Shown here in pieces: positions 42,026-51,266 of a stretch of DNA of 64,000 nt (positions are counted from its first letter, which is position 1; each line of letters opens with the position of its first letter). The stretch lies in NCBI RefSeq assembly GCF_000381905.1, contig NZ_KB907246.1, positions 1 through 64,000 of the forward strand, read 5' to 3'. Source of the stretch: Paenibacillus fonticola DSM 21315 (GTDB taxonomy: Bacteria; Bacillota; Bacilli; Paenibacillales; Paenibacillaceae). The position numbers and the translations under genes were made by a program. Under the pieces are notes generated by a model. That model did not search any database. It had not been told where the DNA came from and saw only the letters and a program-made list of their open reading frames with translations.

Positions 42026-42856
42026 ATGGCTTATTACAAACCGCCGCAAATTGCGGAAATAACCGTGGATACGGGAGTCCAGAAGGCGCGCAATCCGCTG
42101 CTGACTGTAATGATATTAGGATTTCTCGGCGGGGCTTTTATCGCGCTTGGATTTCTGCTCGATATACGGGTGATCAGCAACGCGCCGCAGGAATGGGGGA
42201 GCATCGTTAATTTCATCGGTGCCGCCGTTTTCCCGATCGGTCTGATTCTCGTCCTGCTTGCTGGCGGCGAGCTGTTGACGGGCAACATGATGGCCGTGCC
42301 GCTCGCACGGATGGCCAAGCGTATCACGACGCTGGAAATGCTGAAAAATATCGTACTGATTACGATCGCCAACTTTCTAGGTGCTGTCTTTGTAGCTTAT
42401 TTTTTCGGGCATATCGTCGGGCTGACGGCCAGCGGTCCTTATCTCGATAAATTGATCGCGATGGCCGGACATAAGCTGGATGACAGCTTCCTGCAGGCGT
42501 TCGTATCCGGGATCGGCTGTAACTGGCTCGTTGCGCTTGCCGTATGGCTCTCCTACGGCGCCGATAATATGAGCGGCAAAATCCTCGGCATCTGGTTCCC
42601 GACGATGGCCTTTGTCGCCATCGGCTTTCAGCACGTTGTCGCCAATATGTTCCTCATACCTGCAGCAATATTCGAGGGTTATTTCTCTTGGGGAGACTAT
42701 ATCCGAAATTTTGTGCCCGTCTGGCTCGGCAATTTGACCGGTGGCGCCCTGTTTGTCGCAGGCGCATACTGGATGGCTTATTTGAAGGACAGAAATCCGA
42801 AAGCTGTGCAGCAGTCCGCAGAGCGTGCATCCGTTCCCGTAAGCAAGCACGCATAA
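42026..42856 (+). CDS. Formate/nitrite transporter (FocA/NirC family)
   Basis: A 276-residue pentameric channel protein with six helices. LLAGGELLTGNMM, ANFLGAVFVAYFFG and GIGCNWLVALAVWLSYGADNMSGKI carry the FNT signatures, including the central lumen region. It moves formate or nitrite across the membrane. ATG 42026 has GAGGAGA 9 nt upstream. It lies before the molybdopterin oxidoreductase, so formate or nitrite metabolism may be linked, but a terminator separates the two. Confidence 0.9.
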   Translation: MAYYKPPQIAEITVDTGVQKARNPLLTVMILGFLGGAFIALGFLLDIRVISNAPQEWGSIVNFIGAAVFPIGLILVLLAGGELLTGNMMAVPLARMAKRITTLEMLKNIVLITIANFLGAVFVAYFFGHIVGLTASGPYLDKLIAMAGHKLDDSFLQAFVSGIGCNWLVALAVWLSYGADNMSGKILGIWFPTMAFVAIGFQHVVANMFLIPAAIFEGYFSWGDYIRNFVPVWLGNLTGGALFVAGAYWMAYLKDRNPKAVQQSAERASVPVSKHA

Positions 42857-42886
42857 CAAGTACGCATAATTAATAACTGAAAAACG

Positions 42887-42922
42887 AATCAGCCTGTTGA
42901 TTACTCAACAGGCTGATTTTTT
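42887..42922 (+). terminator. Rho-independent terminator
   Basis: AATCAGCCTGTTGA and TCAACAGGCTGATT, a perfect 14-bp stem with loop TTAC, then TTTT. Confidence 0.92.
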
Positions 42923-43037
42923 CATGTATTCAAACTGGAAATCGTTGTAGTCAAATTATTTCATGATCAGTCAAATCTGTTGCTATGAGCTGAAATCCTG
43001 AAGTGATTAAATAAGATCCAGAGCATATATAGGGAGG

Positions 43038-43154
43038 GCGAACACGAGTGCAACCGTGGAAGAAGTGGCGCTGGCGCTCGGCTATGATAATAGGAGCTAT
43101 TTCGTTAAGCTGTTCAAAAAGTATTATGGCGTGTCGCCAAGCCGGTTGATTTAA
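43038..43154 (+). pseudogene. C-terminal fragment of an AraC-family regulator
   Basis: 38 codons ending in a stop read ATVEEVALALGYDNRSYF and KLFKKYYGVSPSRLI, the second helix-turn-helix and C-terminus of AraC/XylS proteins. The first helix-turn-helix and the rest of the gene are missing. A 35-bp segment around its stop codon is duplicated downstream. It must be a gene remnant. Confidence 0.88.
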
Positions 43155-43207
43155 GGTTTCAGTAGAATGTCCTGTCGCCAAACAGATTGATTTAAGGTTT
43201 CAGTAGA
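43132..43207 (+). repeat. Duplicated 35-bp segment at the AraC remnant
   Basis: The segment starting TGTCGCCAA and ending GGTTTCAGTAGA occurs at 43132-43166 and 43173-43207 with three or four differences. It copies the final codons and stop of the remnant, like the duplication at the cidR stop. Confidence 0.85.
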
Positions 43208-43270
43208 CACCGGTCCGTCTTTTTCCTAAGATTATGACATTAGGAAGACATGAGGATAGGGGATGTTTAC

Positions 43271-45358
43271 ATGGTCCGAGAGGAGAACGGAATATTTCCG
43301 GCTGTATGTCCATTGGATTGTCCGGACACTTGCGGCCTGTTACTGCATAAAGAAGACGGAAAGATCGTAAAGGTGACGGGGAACCCCGAGCATCCGATCA
43401 CGAAAGGCGCGATTTGCAATAAAGTTCGCAACATGACGGAGCGGGTATACCATCCCGAGCGCATTCTTTACCCGCTGCGGCGGACGGGAGCCAAGGGTGA
43501 GGGGAATTTCGAACGGATTACTTGGGATGAGGCCATTGGCGAAATTGCCGGGAAATTTACGGAATTGATTCGCGATTTCGGCTCCGAAAGCATTATGCCC
43601 TACAGCTTCTACGGCAATATGGGAGCGCTAAGCGTAGATGGCATGGACCGCCGTTTCTTTCACCGGCTTGGCTCAACCCGGCTGGACCAGGGCATCTGCA
43701 ATGCCGCTGGCAACGCAGGCTGGAAGTATACGATGGGATTCATGGGCGGAACAAGCCCGGAAGAGACCGCCAAAGCCAAGCTGTTCATCGTATGGGGACA
43801 GAACACGATCAGCACGAATATGCACGCCTGGTCCATTATGGAGAAGGCGCGCAAGCAAGGGGCGAAGCTGGTCGTTATTGATGTGCACCGGAATCGGACC
43901 GGCGACCGGGCGGACTGGTTCATTCCGCTCCATCCAGGAACGGACTCGGCTCTGGCGCTTGGCTTGATGCATGTCCTGTTCGACCGCGGCCTGGTGAATG
44001 AGGAGTTTATAGAGAAATATACCGTGGGCCATAACGAACTGCGCGAGCATGTGAAGCAGTATACACCGGACAAGGTGGCAGCTATTACTGGGGTGCCGGT
44101 GGAGGATATCGTCAAGCTGGCCGTGATGTACGGGGAGACATCCCCGGCGTTCATACAAATCGGCAACGGGCTGCAGCATCACGATAACGGCGGCATGAAC
44201 ATCCGGGCAATCGTCTGTCTTCCGGCCTTGACGGGCCAGTGGCTTGTCGAGGGAGGCGGCGCCATTAAATCGAATGGCGATTATTCCAAATTCAATGGAG
44301 CCGCCTTGGCGCGTCCCGACCTCCGGCAGAATCCGAATGCCCGCATCGTCAGCATGAATCAGCTTGGAGAGACGCTGCTGTCCCTCGATCCGCCGATCCG
44401 GGGCATGTTCGTCTACTGCGCCAATCCGGCCGTGGTAGCCCCGGATACGGACAAGGTGGAACGAGGCTTGCGGCGCGAGAATTTGTTCACGGTTGTGCAC
44501 GATCTGTTCATGACTGATACGGCTCGATATGCAGATATTATCCTGCCGGCCACATCAACCTTTGAGAATATGGACGTGTACCGGTCTTACTGGCATCACT
44601 ACGTCCAGCTTCAGGAGCCGGTCATTTCCCCGCAGGGCGAGAGCAAGAGCAACATGGAGGTCTTCAAGCTGCTTGCGCAGGCGATGGGGTTCACGGAGGA
44701 GGCTTTCCAAGATTCAGAAGAGGATATGATTCGTCAGGCGCTAGATCACCCGGCAAATCCGTATATTGAGCATGTTACGCTGGAAGGTTTGAAGGAGCAT
44801 CGCTTCCTCAAGCTGAACATGGAGCATCAGGGCCGTTATCTCGAGACGCTTACTACCCCTTCCGGCAAAATCGAGCTGTATTCGCAGCGCATGGCCGAGG
44901 CCGGACTTCCGCCGCTGCCGACTTACGTTCCGCTTGTGGAAGGCTACGACGGCAAACGGCGGCCAGGTAAAGGCTCCCGCTATCCGCTCATGTTCATTTC
45001 GCCGCCGAACCACAGTTTCCTCAACTCCACCTTCGCCAATGTGGAGAAGCTGGCAGTGCTGGAGAAGCAGCCGACGCTGCAAATTCATCCGGAGGATGCG
45101 ATGGCGCGGGGAATAGCGGACGGGGACCAGGTCCTCGTGTGGAACGATCGCGGGCAGTTCGAAGTAACGGCGGCGGTGACGGATAAAATGCTGCCAGGCA
45201 CCGTTGTCAGCCAGGGGCTGTGGTGGGAACAGGAAGGCAAGCGCCAGCGTGCGAACGCACTTACACCGGAGCGCCTTGCCGATATGGGGAGCGGAGCGAC
45301 CTTTTTCTCGACTATTGTCGAGGTAAAGCGTCAACGGAAGTGCTTGCCGAATCAGTAG
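43271..45358 (+). CDS. Molybdopterin oxidoreductase, formate dehydrogenase-like (YoaE type)
   Basis: A 695-residue molybdopterin bis-MGD enzyme. The N-terminal [4Fe-4S] site is VCPLDCPDTC ... ICNKV, and the catalytic-domain motifs YSFYGNMG, FIVWGQN and VIDVHRNRTGDRADWFIPLHPG bind the pterin; the C-terminal domain includes PLMFISPPNHSFLNSTFAN. It is closest to B. subtilis YoaE. Specific substrate unknown; formate is possible given the FNT channel next door. No signal peptide or Tat motif, so it is cytoplasmic. ATG 43271 has AGGGG at 8 nt; an ATG at 43250 is also possible. No electron-transfer partner gene follows. Confidence 0.88.
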   Translation: MVREENGIFPAVCPLDCPDTCGLLLHKEDGKIVKVTGNPEHPITKGAICNKVRNMTERVYHPERILYPLRRTGAKGEGNFERITWDEAIGEIAGKFTELIRDFGSESIMPYSFYGNMGALSVDGMDRRFFHRLGSTRLDQGICNAAGNAGWKYTMGFMGGTSPEETAKAKLFIVWGQNTISTNMHAWSIMEKARKQGAKLVVIDVHRNRTGDRADWFIPLHPGTDSALALGLMHVLFDRGLVNEEFIEKYTVGHNELREHVKQYTPDKVAAITGVPVEDIVKLAVMYGETSPAFIQIGNGLQHHDNGGMNIRAIVCLPALTGQWLVEGGGAIKSNGDYSKFNGAALARPDLRQNPNARIVSMNQLGETLLSLDPPIRGMFVYCANPAVVAPDTDKVERGLRRENLFTVVHDLFMTDTARYADIILPATSTFENMDVYRSYWHHYVQLQEPVISPQGESKSNMEVFKLLAQAMGFTEEAFQDSEEDMIRQALDHPANPYIEHVTLEGLKEHRFLKLNMEHQGRYLETLTTPSGKIELYSQRMAEAGLPPLPTYVPLVEGYDGKRRPGKGSRYPLMFISPPNHSFLNSTFANVEKLAVLEKQPTLQIHPEDAMARGIADGDQVLVWNDRGQFEVTAAVTDKMLPGTVVSQGLWWEQEGKRQRANALTPERLADMGSGATFFSTIVEVKRQRKCLPNQ

Positions 45359-46311
45359 TATTCCGCGATACTAAAAAATGACTATTGAAATGAGCTATTG
45401 ATAAGTGAATTCAATTCCGGGGCCACGTTCGTCCATTTTAGCGTTTGCTGGTTCAAGTATTAAAGTGTTTCTCTGATCGCTGTTGCTTCAAGATTTCTTG
45501 AATGATATAGGTTCGTAATCATATTTTCTTAGAGGTAAAGGTTCTGGGAGGGATCTAGCACAAAGGCGACCACAAAGTCGACTACAAAGTCGACTACAAG
45601 GACGATCATAAGGATGGCCACAAGGGTGAACATAGGACGAGCACAAGGGTGAACATAGGACGAGCACAAGGGTGACCACAGGACAAGCATAGGACGAGCA
45701 TGGGGGTGACCACAGGACGGTCATTAGAACGAGCAAAAGGAAGACTACAGGACGATCAGAAGGACGAGCACAAGCTTATGTCCCCAATGTGGCTTTCTTA
45801 CACCAAGCTGGGTTGTACACTAAATGGAATTCATGTATCTAATTATGCACCAAACGAATGTATCCGGGGATTAGATGGATTTTATGTACTTAAAATCAAG
45901 TATTCAGCCCAGGATTGGTAATTCCCGTTCTTCTAACGACACGAAATCCATTTAAATCTACTTTCCCTTCTTTGCGGCAGAAATTAACTACTATAAATCC
46001 ATTTATATAGGTTGAAAACTATTACATATGGATGTAGGGCATGTACGTAAAATGATCCTACGGCCGCTGTTGCTCCCGGATTTCTTGGATGACATAGCTT
46101 CTTTAGTTTATCTTGCATAGATTTTATTTTTTTTTGTATAGTTACTTACTTTTTTGTAAATCGCTTATTTCTTGCATAAATACTTACTCCTTGAATAGCT
46201 ACTTGCTTCTTGTATAGATACATGCTTCTTGAATAGTTACTCATTTCTTATATAGTTACTTATTTCTCCTATAGTTACTTATTTCTTGTATAGATAATTA
46301 TTTTTGTGTAT
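45359..46311. other. Repeat-rich intergenic region without a credible gene
   Basis: The stretch holds two related fragments (45480-45513 and 46058-46090), a 12-bp-like tandem array (45560-45770), about 270 bp of AT-rich plain sequence and an AT-rich array of about 18-20-bp units (46105-46300, variants of CTTGTATAGTTACTTATTT). The open frames across the arrays have no ribosome binding sites. Confidence 0.75.
45560..45770 (+). repeat. Degenerate tandem array
   Basis: Units related to GACGAGCACAAGGGTGAC and GTCGACTACAAA, 12 or 18-21 bp long. One block, CACAAGGGTGAACATAGGAC, is repeated exactly. Confidence 0.75.
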
Positions 46312-46338
46312 AGGAAAAGCCCGTGAGGGCTTTTTCCT
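46312..46338 (+). terminator. Terminator hairpin just upstream of an MFS gene
   Basis: AGGAAAAGCCC and GGGCTTTTTCCT with loop GTGA. It ends 27 nt before the MFS start codon, with no gene shortly upstream on this strand, so it may be an attenuator. Confidence 0.7.
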
Positions 46339-46365
46339 CTTCATGCAGATGGTGGGCGATAACGA

Positions 46366-47586
46366 ATGAAGTTTTTGGAGCAGTACCCTAAAGAAGTAAA
46401 AGGTTTTTTAATCGCGAGTCTTGTCAATTCCGCGGGCGGGTCGCTTATGTGGCCGCTCGTGTCCATGTATGTGTTTGATGAGCTGGGCCGCAGCATGGCG
46501 GACGCCGGTTTCGTCATTTTGATCCAATCGGTCGGGGGCATCGCCGGACAGCTTCTCGGAGGCGGGCTGTATCACAAAATCGGCGTCAAAAAGTTGATCG
46601 TCGGCTCCCTGATCCTGAATGCGCTCGGATTGTTTACACTGTCTTTCATCAGCAGCTACTGGCTGTTGTTCGTGGCAATGATGGGCTTCATCGGTTTCTG
46701 CAATGCCGTGTCGCTTCCGGCAATCCAGGCGTTTATCGGCTTTCGGTTTGCTGATCGGCGCGGAGAGCTGTTCAATGTCATTTATGTAGCCAACAATATT
46801 GGAGTGGCCGCAGGTACGGCGATGAGCGGATTTTTGGCTGAATTTTCGTATCATTTGAGCTTTATACTGAACGGGGTAACCTCAGCAGGCTTCGCACTGT
46901 TCTTCTTCGCGTATTTGTCACGAGTTGACGGCGTCGGTTCTGAGGCCGCAGTGAGGTTGAAGAAGGGAGCTCCACCCGAAGGCAAGGGGATGGGGCTGCT
47001 GCTTGGGAATACGCGCATTTATCTCTATATGGGACTGGGCTCGTTGTTTCTCTGGTTCGGCAACTCGATATGGAACACCGGGGTGTCCCCGTACATTATT
47101 TCCGAAGGGATGTCCAAAACCGCTTACGGCTATTTATGGACGTTGAACGGCATATTGATCTTCGTCGCTCAACCGTTGACGTCAGCGATCAAGCGGTTGT
47201 TTGCCCGCACGGAAAATGTCCAGATGACGATTAGCGCCATGTTCTACCTGTCGGCATACGCCGTCATCGTCATCATGAACAATTATCCGGGCATGGTGCT
47301 GGCGATGGTGCTGGCCACACTTGGAGAAATGCTGATATCCCCCGCGATCCCTTCGTTTATCGCCGAGCGGTGCGGTAAGGAGGCTCCGTTCTATATCGGG
47401 CTTGTAGGCGGATTGGGTGCTGCAGGGAGGGTGATCGGCCCGTATATTATGGGATCGATGTATGATGGCGGCGGTCTTCCACCGGTTGCATGGTTGGCTG
47501 CCGGGACTGCGGTGCTGTCTATCAGCTTCTTCTTCGTCCACTCCCGGATGAACCGGATGCAGACTCGGGTAAAGGAGACGATCTAA
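46366..47586 (+). CDS. MFS transporter, drug-efflux type
   Basis: A 406-residue membrane protein with twelve predicted helices. GGGLYHKIGVKK is the loop 2-3 motif of the major facilitator superfamily, and FIGFRFADRRGELFNVIYVANNIGVAAG resembles bacterial multidrug-efflux members (YttB-like). The substrate is unknown. The ribosome binding site is poor (GGTGGG), and a terminator hairpin lies just before it. Confidence 0.85.
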   Translation: MKFLEQYPKEVKGFLIASLVNSAGGSLMWPLVSMYVFDELGRSMADAGFVILIQSVGGIAGQLLGGGLYHKIGVKKLIVGSLILNALGLFTLSFISSYWLLFVAMMGFIGFCNAVSLPAIQAFIGFRFADRRGELFNVIYVANNIGVAAGTAMSGFLAEFSYHLSFILNGVTSAGFALFFFAYLSRVDGVGSEAAVRLKKGAPPEGKGMGLLLGNTRIYLYMGLGSLFLWFGNSIWNTGVSPYIISEGMSKTAYGYLWTLNGILIFVAQPLTSAIKRLFARTENVQMTISAMFYLSAYAVIVIMNNYPGMVLAMVLATLGEMLISPAIPSFIAERCGKEAPFYIGLVGGLGAAGRVIGPYIMGSMYDGGGLPPVAWLAAGTAVLSISFFFVHSRMNRMQTRVKETI

Positions 47587-47677
47587 CCATGTTATATGGT
47601 GCGTCCACTGTAATGGTATAATAGAACCAAATAGAACCAGATAGAACCAGCAAATTATTACTGGGACGAGTGAAGGG

Positions 47678-48460
47678 ATGGCGGCAAAAATGTCGTATGA
47701 ACGATACAACCCTCATGGATCGATCAACGCCGATGGATTAATCACCCCTGATGAATCAATCATCGCTGATGTACCAATCAGCCCTGATGAACCAATCATC
47801 GCTGATGAGCCAATCCACCCTGAAGGGTTGGACAACCCTAATGAATCAAACTATCCTAATGAATCAAACCGTCCTAATGAACGAGTCAATCCTGATGGAT
47901 TAAATCCTGCTGGGTTAATCAATCCTAATGAACCAAATAACCCTGACGGATCAAACAGGCTTCATGAACGAGCGATATGGGTAAGGCTGTCGGACCTGAG
48001 GGATGCAAGCAGGCTGATGGAGCTTGATGCGCTGGTGTGGGATAGCAGAACAAGTCCTTCTTCCATGTCGTGGACTTCCCGGGAGAAGTTTTTACAGCAT
48101 TGCCCGCCGGGCCGACAACTTGTTGCCGGGGTAGAGGATGAGCTGTGCGGGTATTTGGGCTTTGCCTCGCCGACCGCCATGTCGTGCCACCAGCATGTAT
48201 ATGATATCCATATAGCGGTCCATCCTGCCTACCAGGGCCAGGGGCTCGGACGCGAGCTGATGGAAGCGATGAAACAGCTGGCAGCCGAACAAGGAATCAG
48301 GAAACTGTCCCTGCGGGTGCTCAGCACGAACCCTCGGGCCATCGCATTCTATGAAAGCTGCGGCTTTAAGCCGCAGGGCAGGCTGGTTGCGGAGTACTAT
48401 ATCGATGGGCAGTATGTGGATGATATTTTGATGTGGTACCCGATAACACCATGTCTGTAA
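47678..48460 (+). CDS. GNAT acetyltransferase with repetitive N-terminal extension
   Basis: A 260-residue protein. Residues 100-255 are a GNAT domain: IHIAVHPAYQGQGLGRELMEAM is the acetyl-CoA pyrophosphate-binding motif (Q-x-x-G-x-G), and RVLSTNPRAIAFYESCGFK the C-terminal motif. Residues 10-95 consist of 6-residue repeats such as NPNESN, RPNERV and SPDEPI encoded by 18-bp units. The acceptor molecule is unknown. GAAGGG is the ribosome binding site. The extension may be mostly disordered. Confidence 0.83.
   Translation: MAAKMSYERYNPHGSINADGLITPDESIIADVPISPDEPIIADEPIHPEGLDNPNESNYPNESNRPNERVNPDGLNPAGLINPNEPNNPDGSNRLHERAIWVRLSDLRDASRLMELDALVWDSRTSPSSMSWTSREKFLQHCPPGRQLVAGVEDELCGYLGFASPTAMSCHQHVYDIHIAVHPAYQGQGLGRELMEAMKQLAAEQGIRKLSLRVLSTNPRAIAFYESCGFKPQGRLVAEYYIDGQYVDDILMWYPITPCL
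47723..47962 (+). repeat. 18-bp in-frame minisatellite in the GNAT gene
   Basis: Degenerate units of CCTAATGAATCAAAC/CCTGATGGATTAATC type, in frame, encoding Pro-Asn/Asp-Glu/Gly repeats. A 10-bp array, AATAGAACC-like, lies at 47620-47650 just upstream of the gene. Confidence 0.85.
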
Positions 48461-48626
48461 TTATTTTAGCTGTCTCCGGCTGGTCAGACGTAGTACTTCT
48501 GCCATTGAACTATTACGAAGTTATCGGTATATTTATAAGAAGAAAAATCGGGAAAACATCCGGCTCAACAAGCCCTCTCTAGGGCATTAATGTAGAAGTA
48601 TTATGACAAAGGAAAGGTTGATATGC

Positions 48627-50351
48627 GTGGAAGTTAACAACAGGAACAGTACCCCTCCAAACTTTATCAAAAATATTATTACCGAGGATTTGCAAAACGG
48701 TAAAGTGAAAGAGATCGTCACGCGCTTTCCGCCGGAGCCTAACGGTTACTTGCATATCGGGCATGCCAAGGCGATCTGGATTAACTTCACGATCGCCGAT
48801 GAATTCGGCGGCCGCACGCATCTGCGCTTTGACGATACGAACCCCGTCAAGGAGGACGTAGAGTACGTCAACTCGATCAAGGAAGACGTGAAATGGCTTG
48901 GCTTCGATTGGGAAGAGCTGCATTTTGCTTCGGATTATTTCGAAGAGATGTATGAGCGGGCGATCGTACTGATCAAGAAAGGCAAAGCCTATGTCGACGA
49001 CCAAAGCCCGGAGGAGATTCGCGCGACCCGCGGAACGCTGACCGAGCCGGGGCAAAACAGCCCCTACCGCGACCGTTCCGTGGAGGAGAACCTCGATCTA
49101 TTCGCCCGGATGCGTGCGGGAGAATTCAAGGACGGCGAGAAGGTGCTGCGCGCCAAAATCGACATGGCCTCCCCGAACATCAATCTGCGGGATCCAGTCA
49201 TTTACCGTATTCTCCATGCTTCTCATCACAACACGGGAGACAAGTGGTGCATCTATCCGATGTATACCTACGCGCATCCGCTGGAGGACGCGGTCGAGGG
49301 TATCACCCACTCGCTCTGCACGACGGAGTTTGAAGATCAACGCCCGTTCTACGACTGGGTCATCGAAGAGACGGAAATGCCAAGCGTTCCGCGCCAGTAT
49401 GAATTTGGACGCTTGAATCTGACCCAGACGGTAACGAGCAAGCGCAAGCTGAAGCTGCTGGTCGACGAAGGCATCGTAGACGGCTGGGACGACCCGAGAA
49501 TGCCGACGATATCCGGTCTGCGCCGTCGCGGCGTAACGCCGGAAGCGATCAAGGCTTTCGTGTTCGAAGCGGGCATATCCAAGGCGTACGGGGAAATCGA
49601 TCTGAAGATGCTCGATCATTTCATCCGCGAGGATTTGAAGCTAAAGGCGCCTAGGACGATGGCCGTCCTTGATCCGCTTAAAGTCGTGATCACGAACTAT
49701 CCTGAGGGACAAAGCGAGCTGCTGGAGGCCGAGAACAACATTGAGAATATGGAGATGGGAAATCGTCAAATTCCTTTCTCGCGTGAAATTTATATTGAAC
49801 GTGAAGACTTTATGGAGAACCCGCCGAGTAAATATTTCCGGTTGTTCCCGGGGAACGAAGTTCGGCTAAAGCACGCTTACTTTATTAAATGCCATGACGT
49901 AATCAAAGATTCGGAAGGCAACGTGCTCGAAATTCATTGTACTTATGACCCGGAAACGAAGAGCGGCAGCGGCTTCACCGGCCGGAAGGTAAAGGGCACT
50001 ATCCATTGGGTGGACGCCTCACAAGCTGTCCCTGCTGAGTTCAGGCTGTATGAACCGCTCATTCGCGAGCAAGGGCCGGAAGATCCTGCCGAACTTGAGA
50101 GTGAGATTGAAGAGGAGGGGAAAGAAGGAGTAGAAGAGAAGACCTTTATGGATTTTCTGAATCCCGATTCCTTGAAAATCGTCCATGGTTTTGTGGAGCC
50201 TGGAATGAAGGACGTTCAACCGCAGGATAAATTCCAATTTTTCCGCCACGGCTATTTTAACGTGGACTCCAAATATTCCAAACCTGGACATCCGGTATTT
50301 AATCTGATTGTCTCCTTGAAGAGTTCTTTCCAGCTGCCGGATAAGAAGTAA
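48627..50351 (+). CDS. glnS: Glutaminyl-tRNA synthetase
   Basis: A 574-residue class I aminoacyl-tRNA synthetase that charges tRNA-Gln with glutamine. [16 protein letters not shown] contains the HIGH motif (about residues 43-46), RFDDTNP and TVTSKRKL the KMSKS-equivalent; the two C-terminal beta-barrels ([21 protein letters not shown]) bind the anticodon. Near residue 490 an acidic run ([15 protein letters not shown]) looks like an insertion. Most Firmicutes form Gln-tRNA with GatCAB instead, so a GlnRS here suggests acquisition by transfer. GTG at 48627 has AAGGAAAGG 9 nt upstream; an ATG at 48603 is possible. No T-box was seen upstream. Confidence 0.93.
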   Translation: MEVNNRNSTPPNFIKNIITEDLQNGKVKEIVTRFPPEPNGYLHIGHAKAIWINFTIADEFGGRTHLRFDDTNPVKEDVEYVNSIKEDVKWLGFDWEELHFASDYFEEMYERAIVLIKKGKAYVDDQSPEEIRATRGTLTEPGQNSPYRDRSVEENLDLFARMRAGEFKDGEKVLRAKIDMASPNINLRDPVIYRILHASHHNTGDKWCIYPMYTYAHPLEDAVEGITHSLCTTEFEDQRPFYDWVIEETEMPSVPRQYEFGRLNLTQTVTSKRKLKLLVDEGIVDGWDDPRMPTISGLRRRGVTPEAIKAFVFEAGISKAYGEIDLKMLDHFIREDLKLKAPRTMAVLDPLKVVITNYPEGQSELLEAENNIENMEMGNRQIPFSREIYIEREDFMENPPSKYFRLFPGNEVRLKHAYFIKCHDVIKDSEGNVLEIHCTYDPETKSGSGFTGRKVKGTIHWVDASQAVPAEFRLYEPLIREQGPEDPAELESEIEEEGKEGVEEKTFMDFLNPDSLKIVHGFVEPGMKDVQPQDKFQFFRHGYFNVDSKYSKPGHPVFNLIVSLKSSFQLPDKK

Positions 50352-50391
50352 CCCGGACCCAGGATTTGTAAAAAATAACCACCCGCATAAG

Positions 50392-50425
50392 AGACCCGCT
50401 TTAAGCCTCGCTCAAAGCGGGTCTT
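50392..50425 (+). terminator. Rho-independent terminator after glnS
   Basis: AGACCCGCT and AGCGGGTCT with additional TT/AA pairing, then TTTG. Confidence 0.8.
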
Positions 50426-50469
50426 TGCGTTAAGCAGCAGTATATATGTGCGTTGGATTTACGATGAAT

Positions 50470-50490
50470 TAGCGGAATCTGTGTCCGTTA
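50470..50490 (+). repeat. Single unit of the dispersed inverted repeat (locus B)
   Basis: TAGCGGA-ATCTGTG-TCCGTTA, one clean 21-bp unit between glnS and the DUF378 gene. A partial TAGCGAG relic follows at 50527. The rest of 50352-50661 shows no gene. Confidence 0.85.
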
Positions 50491-50661
50491 GCTCATCAGA
50501 AACAACAATAAGGAGGGAATAGCTAATAGCGAGACCTCTTAAATGGATTTACTGAACTTGCAAATTTTTTCAAAAATTGTTTTTAAAAGCTGCCATTTTA
50601 GGAAATAGTATAACGTAACAAGATATAATTTAAATTAGATTTCCCGATAGGAGGATTTAAC

Positions 50662-50880
50662 GTGAAAACATTAGATACGATTGCTCTTACACTGCTTATT
50701 ATTGGCGGCATTAACTGGTTGCTGGTTGGATTGTTCCAGTATGACCTGGTAGCCTCGATCTTTGGCGGTCAAACGAGTTCAGGGGCCCGGATTATTTATG
50801 CGATCGTGGGAATTTGCGCTCTGTACTGCATTAAATTTTTCGGTGGCACGGCCGTGGATAATAATAGGGCGACTCGTTAA
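50662..50880 (+). CDS. DUF378 small membrane protein (YuzA-like)
   Basis: A 72-residue protein with two transmembrane helices and the family signature LTLLIIGGINWLLVGLFQYDLV. GARIIYAIVGICALYCI is the second helix. Function unknown. AGGAGG lies 7 nt before the ATG. Confidence 0.9.
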   Translation: MKTLDTIALTLLIIGGINWLLVGLFQYDLVASIFGGQTSSGARIIYAIVGICALYCIKFFGGTAVDNNRATR

Positions 50881-50944
50881 TACGAGTAATGCCTACCCGG
50901 AACCTATTCACTTCTTGGCAAAACTTGAACCATGTCTGCACAAA

Positions 50945-50997
50945 AGAAAGCTGCCCCAGATTCATCAAAGGATGATCTCTGCCAGGGCAGCTTCTTT
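50945..50997 (+). terminator. Rho-independent terminator after the DUF378 gene
   Basis: AGAAAGCTGCCC and GGGCAGCTTCTTT with a long loop and T-rich end. Confidence 0.75.
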
Positions 50998-51266
50998 CTT
51001 TTGAAAAATTGCTAAGCCAATTTCTGAGCTGATACTGAGCCAATGCTAAGCCAATGCTGAATCAATTCAATACTACACTAATCAATGCTAAACCAGTCAA
51101 AGCCAAGCCATACTTAGCCCATAGACAATCGGAGATGTCAGATAAGTTGTCTCTAACGCATCTATCCAAAGGTAACGCAATTAATTCAAACTATACAACG
51201 CAACTAATCCAAAACTATACAGTAACGTAACTAACCTAAAATACGGTGACGTATTTGATCCAAAAA
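50998..51266. repeat. Intergenic stretch with degenerate short repeats
   Basis: Units similar to GCTAAGCCAAT (51010-51115) and to AACGCAACTAATCCAAAACTATACAGT (51175-51260). No gene or terminator for the LacI gene is visible. Confidence 0.6.

Noticed and set aside
45560-45650. Epitope-tag-like coding sequence (DYKDD-like)
   Set aside because: One frame resembles a FLAG motif by chance because of GACTACAAGG-type repeats; there is no ribosome binding site, and the array is plainly a degenerate tandem repeat.
48461-48626. T-box leader upstream of glnS
   Set aside because: No T-box consensus, specifier hairpin or terminator/antiterminator pair is visible in the 166-bp gap.
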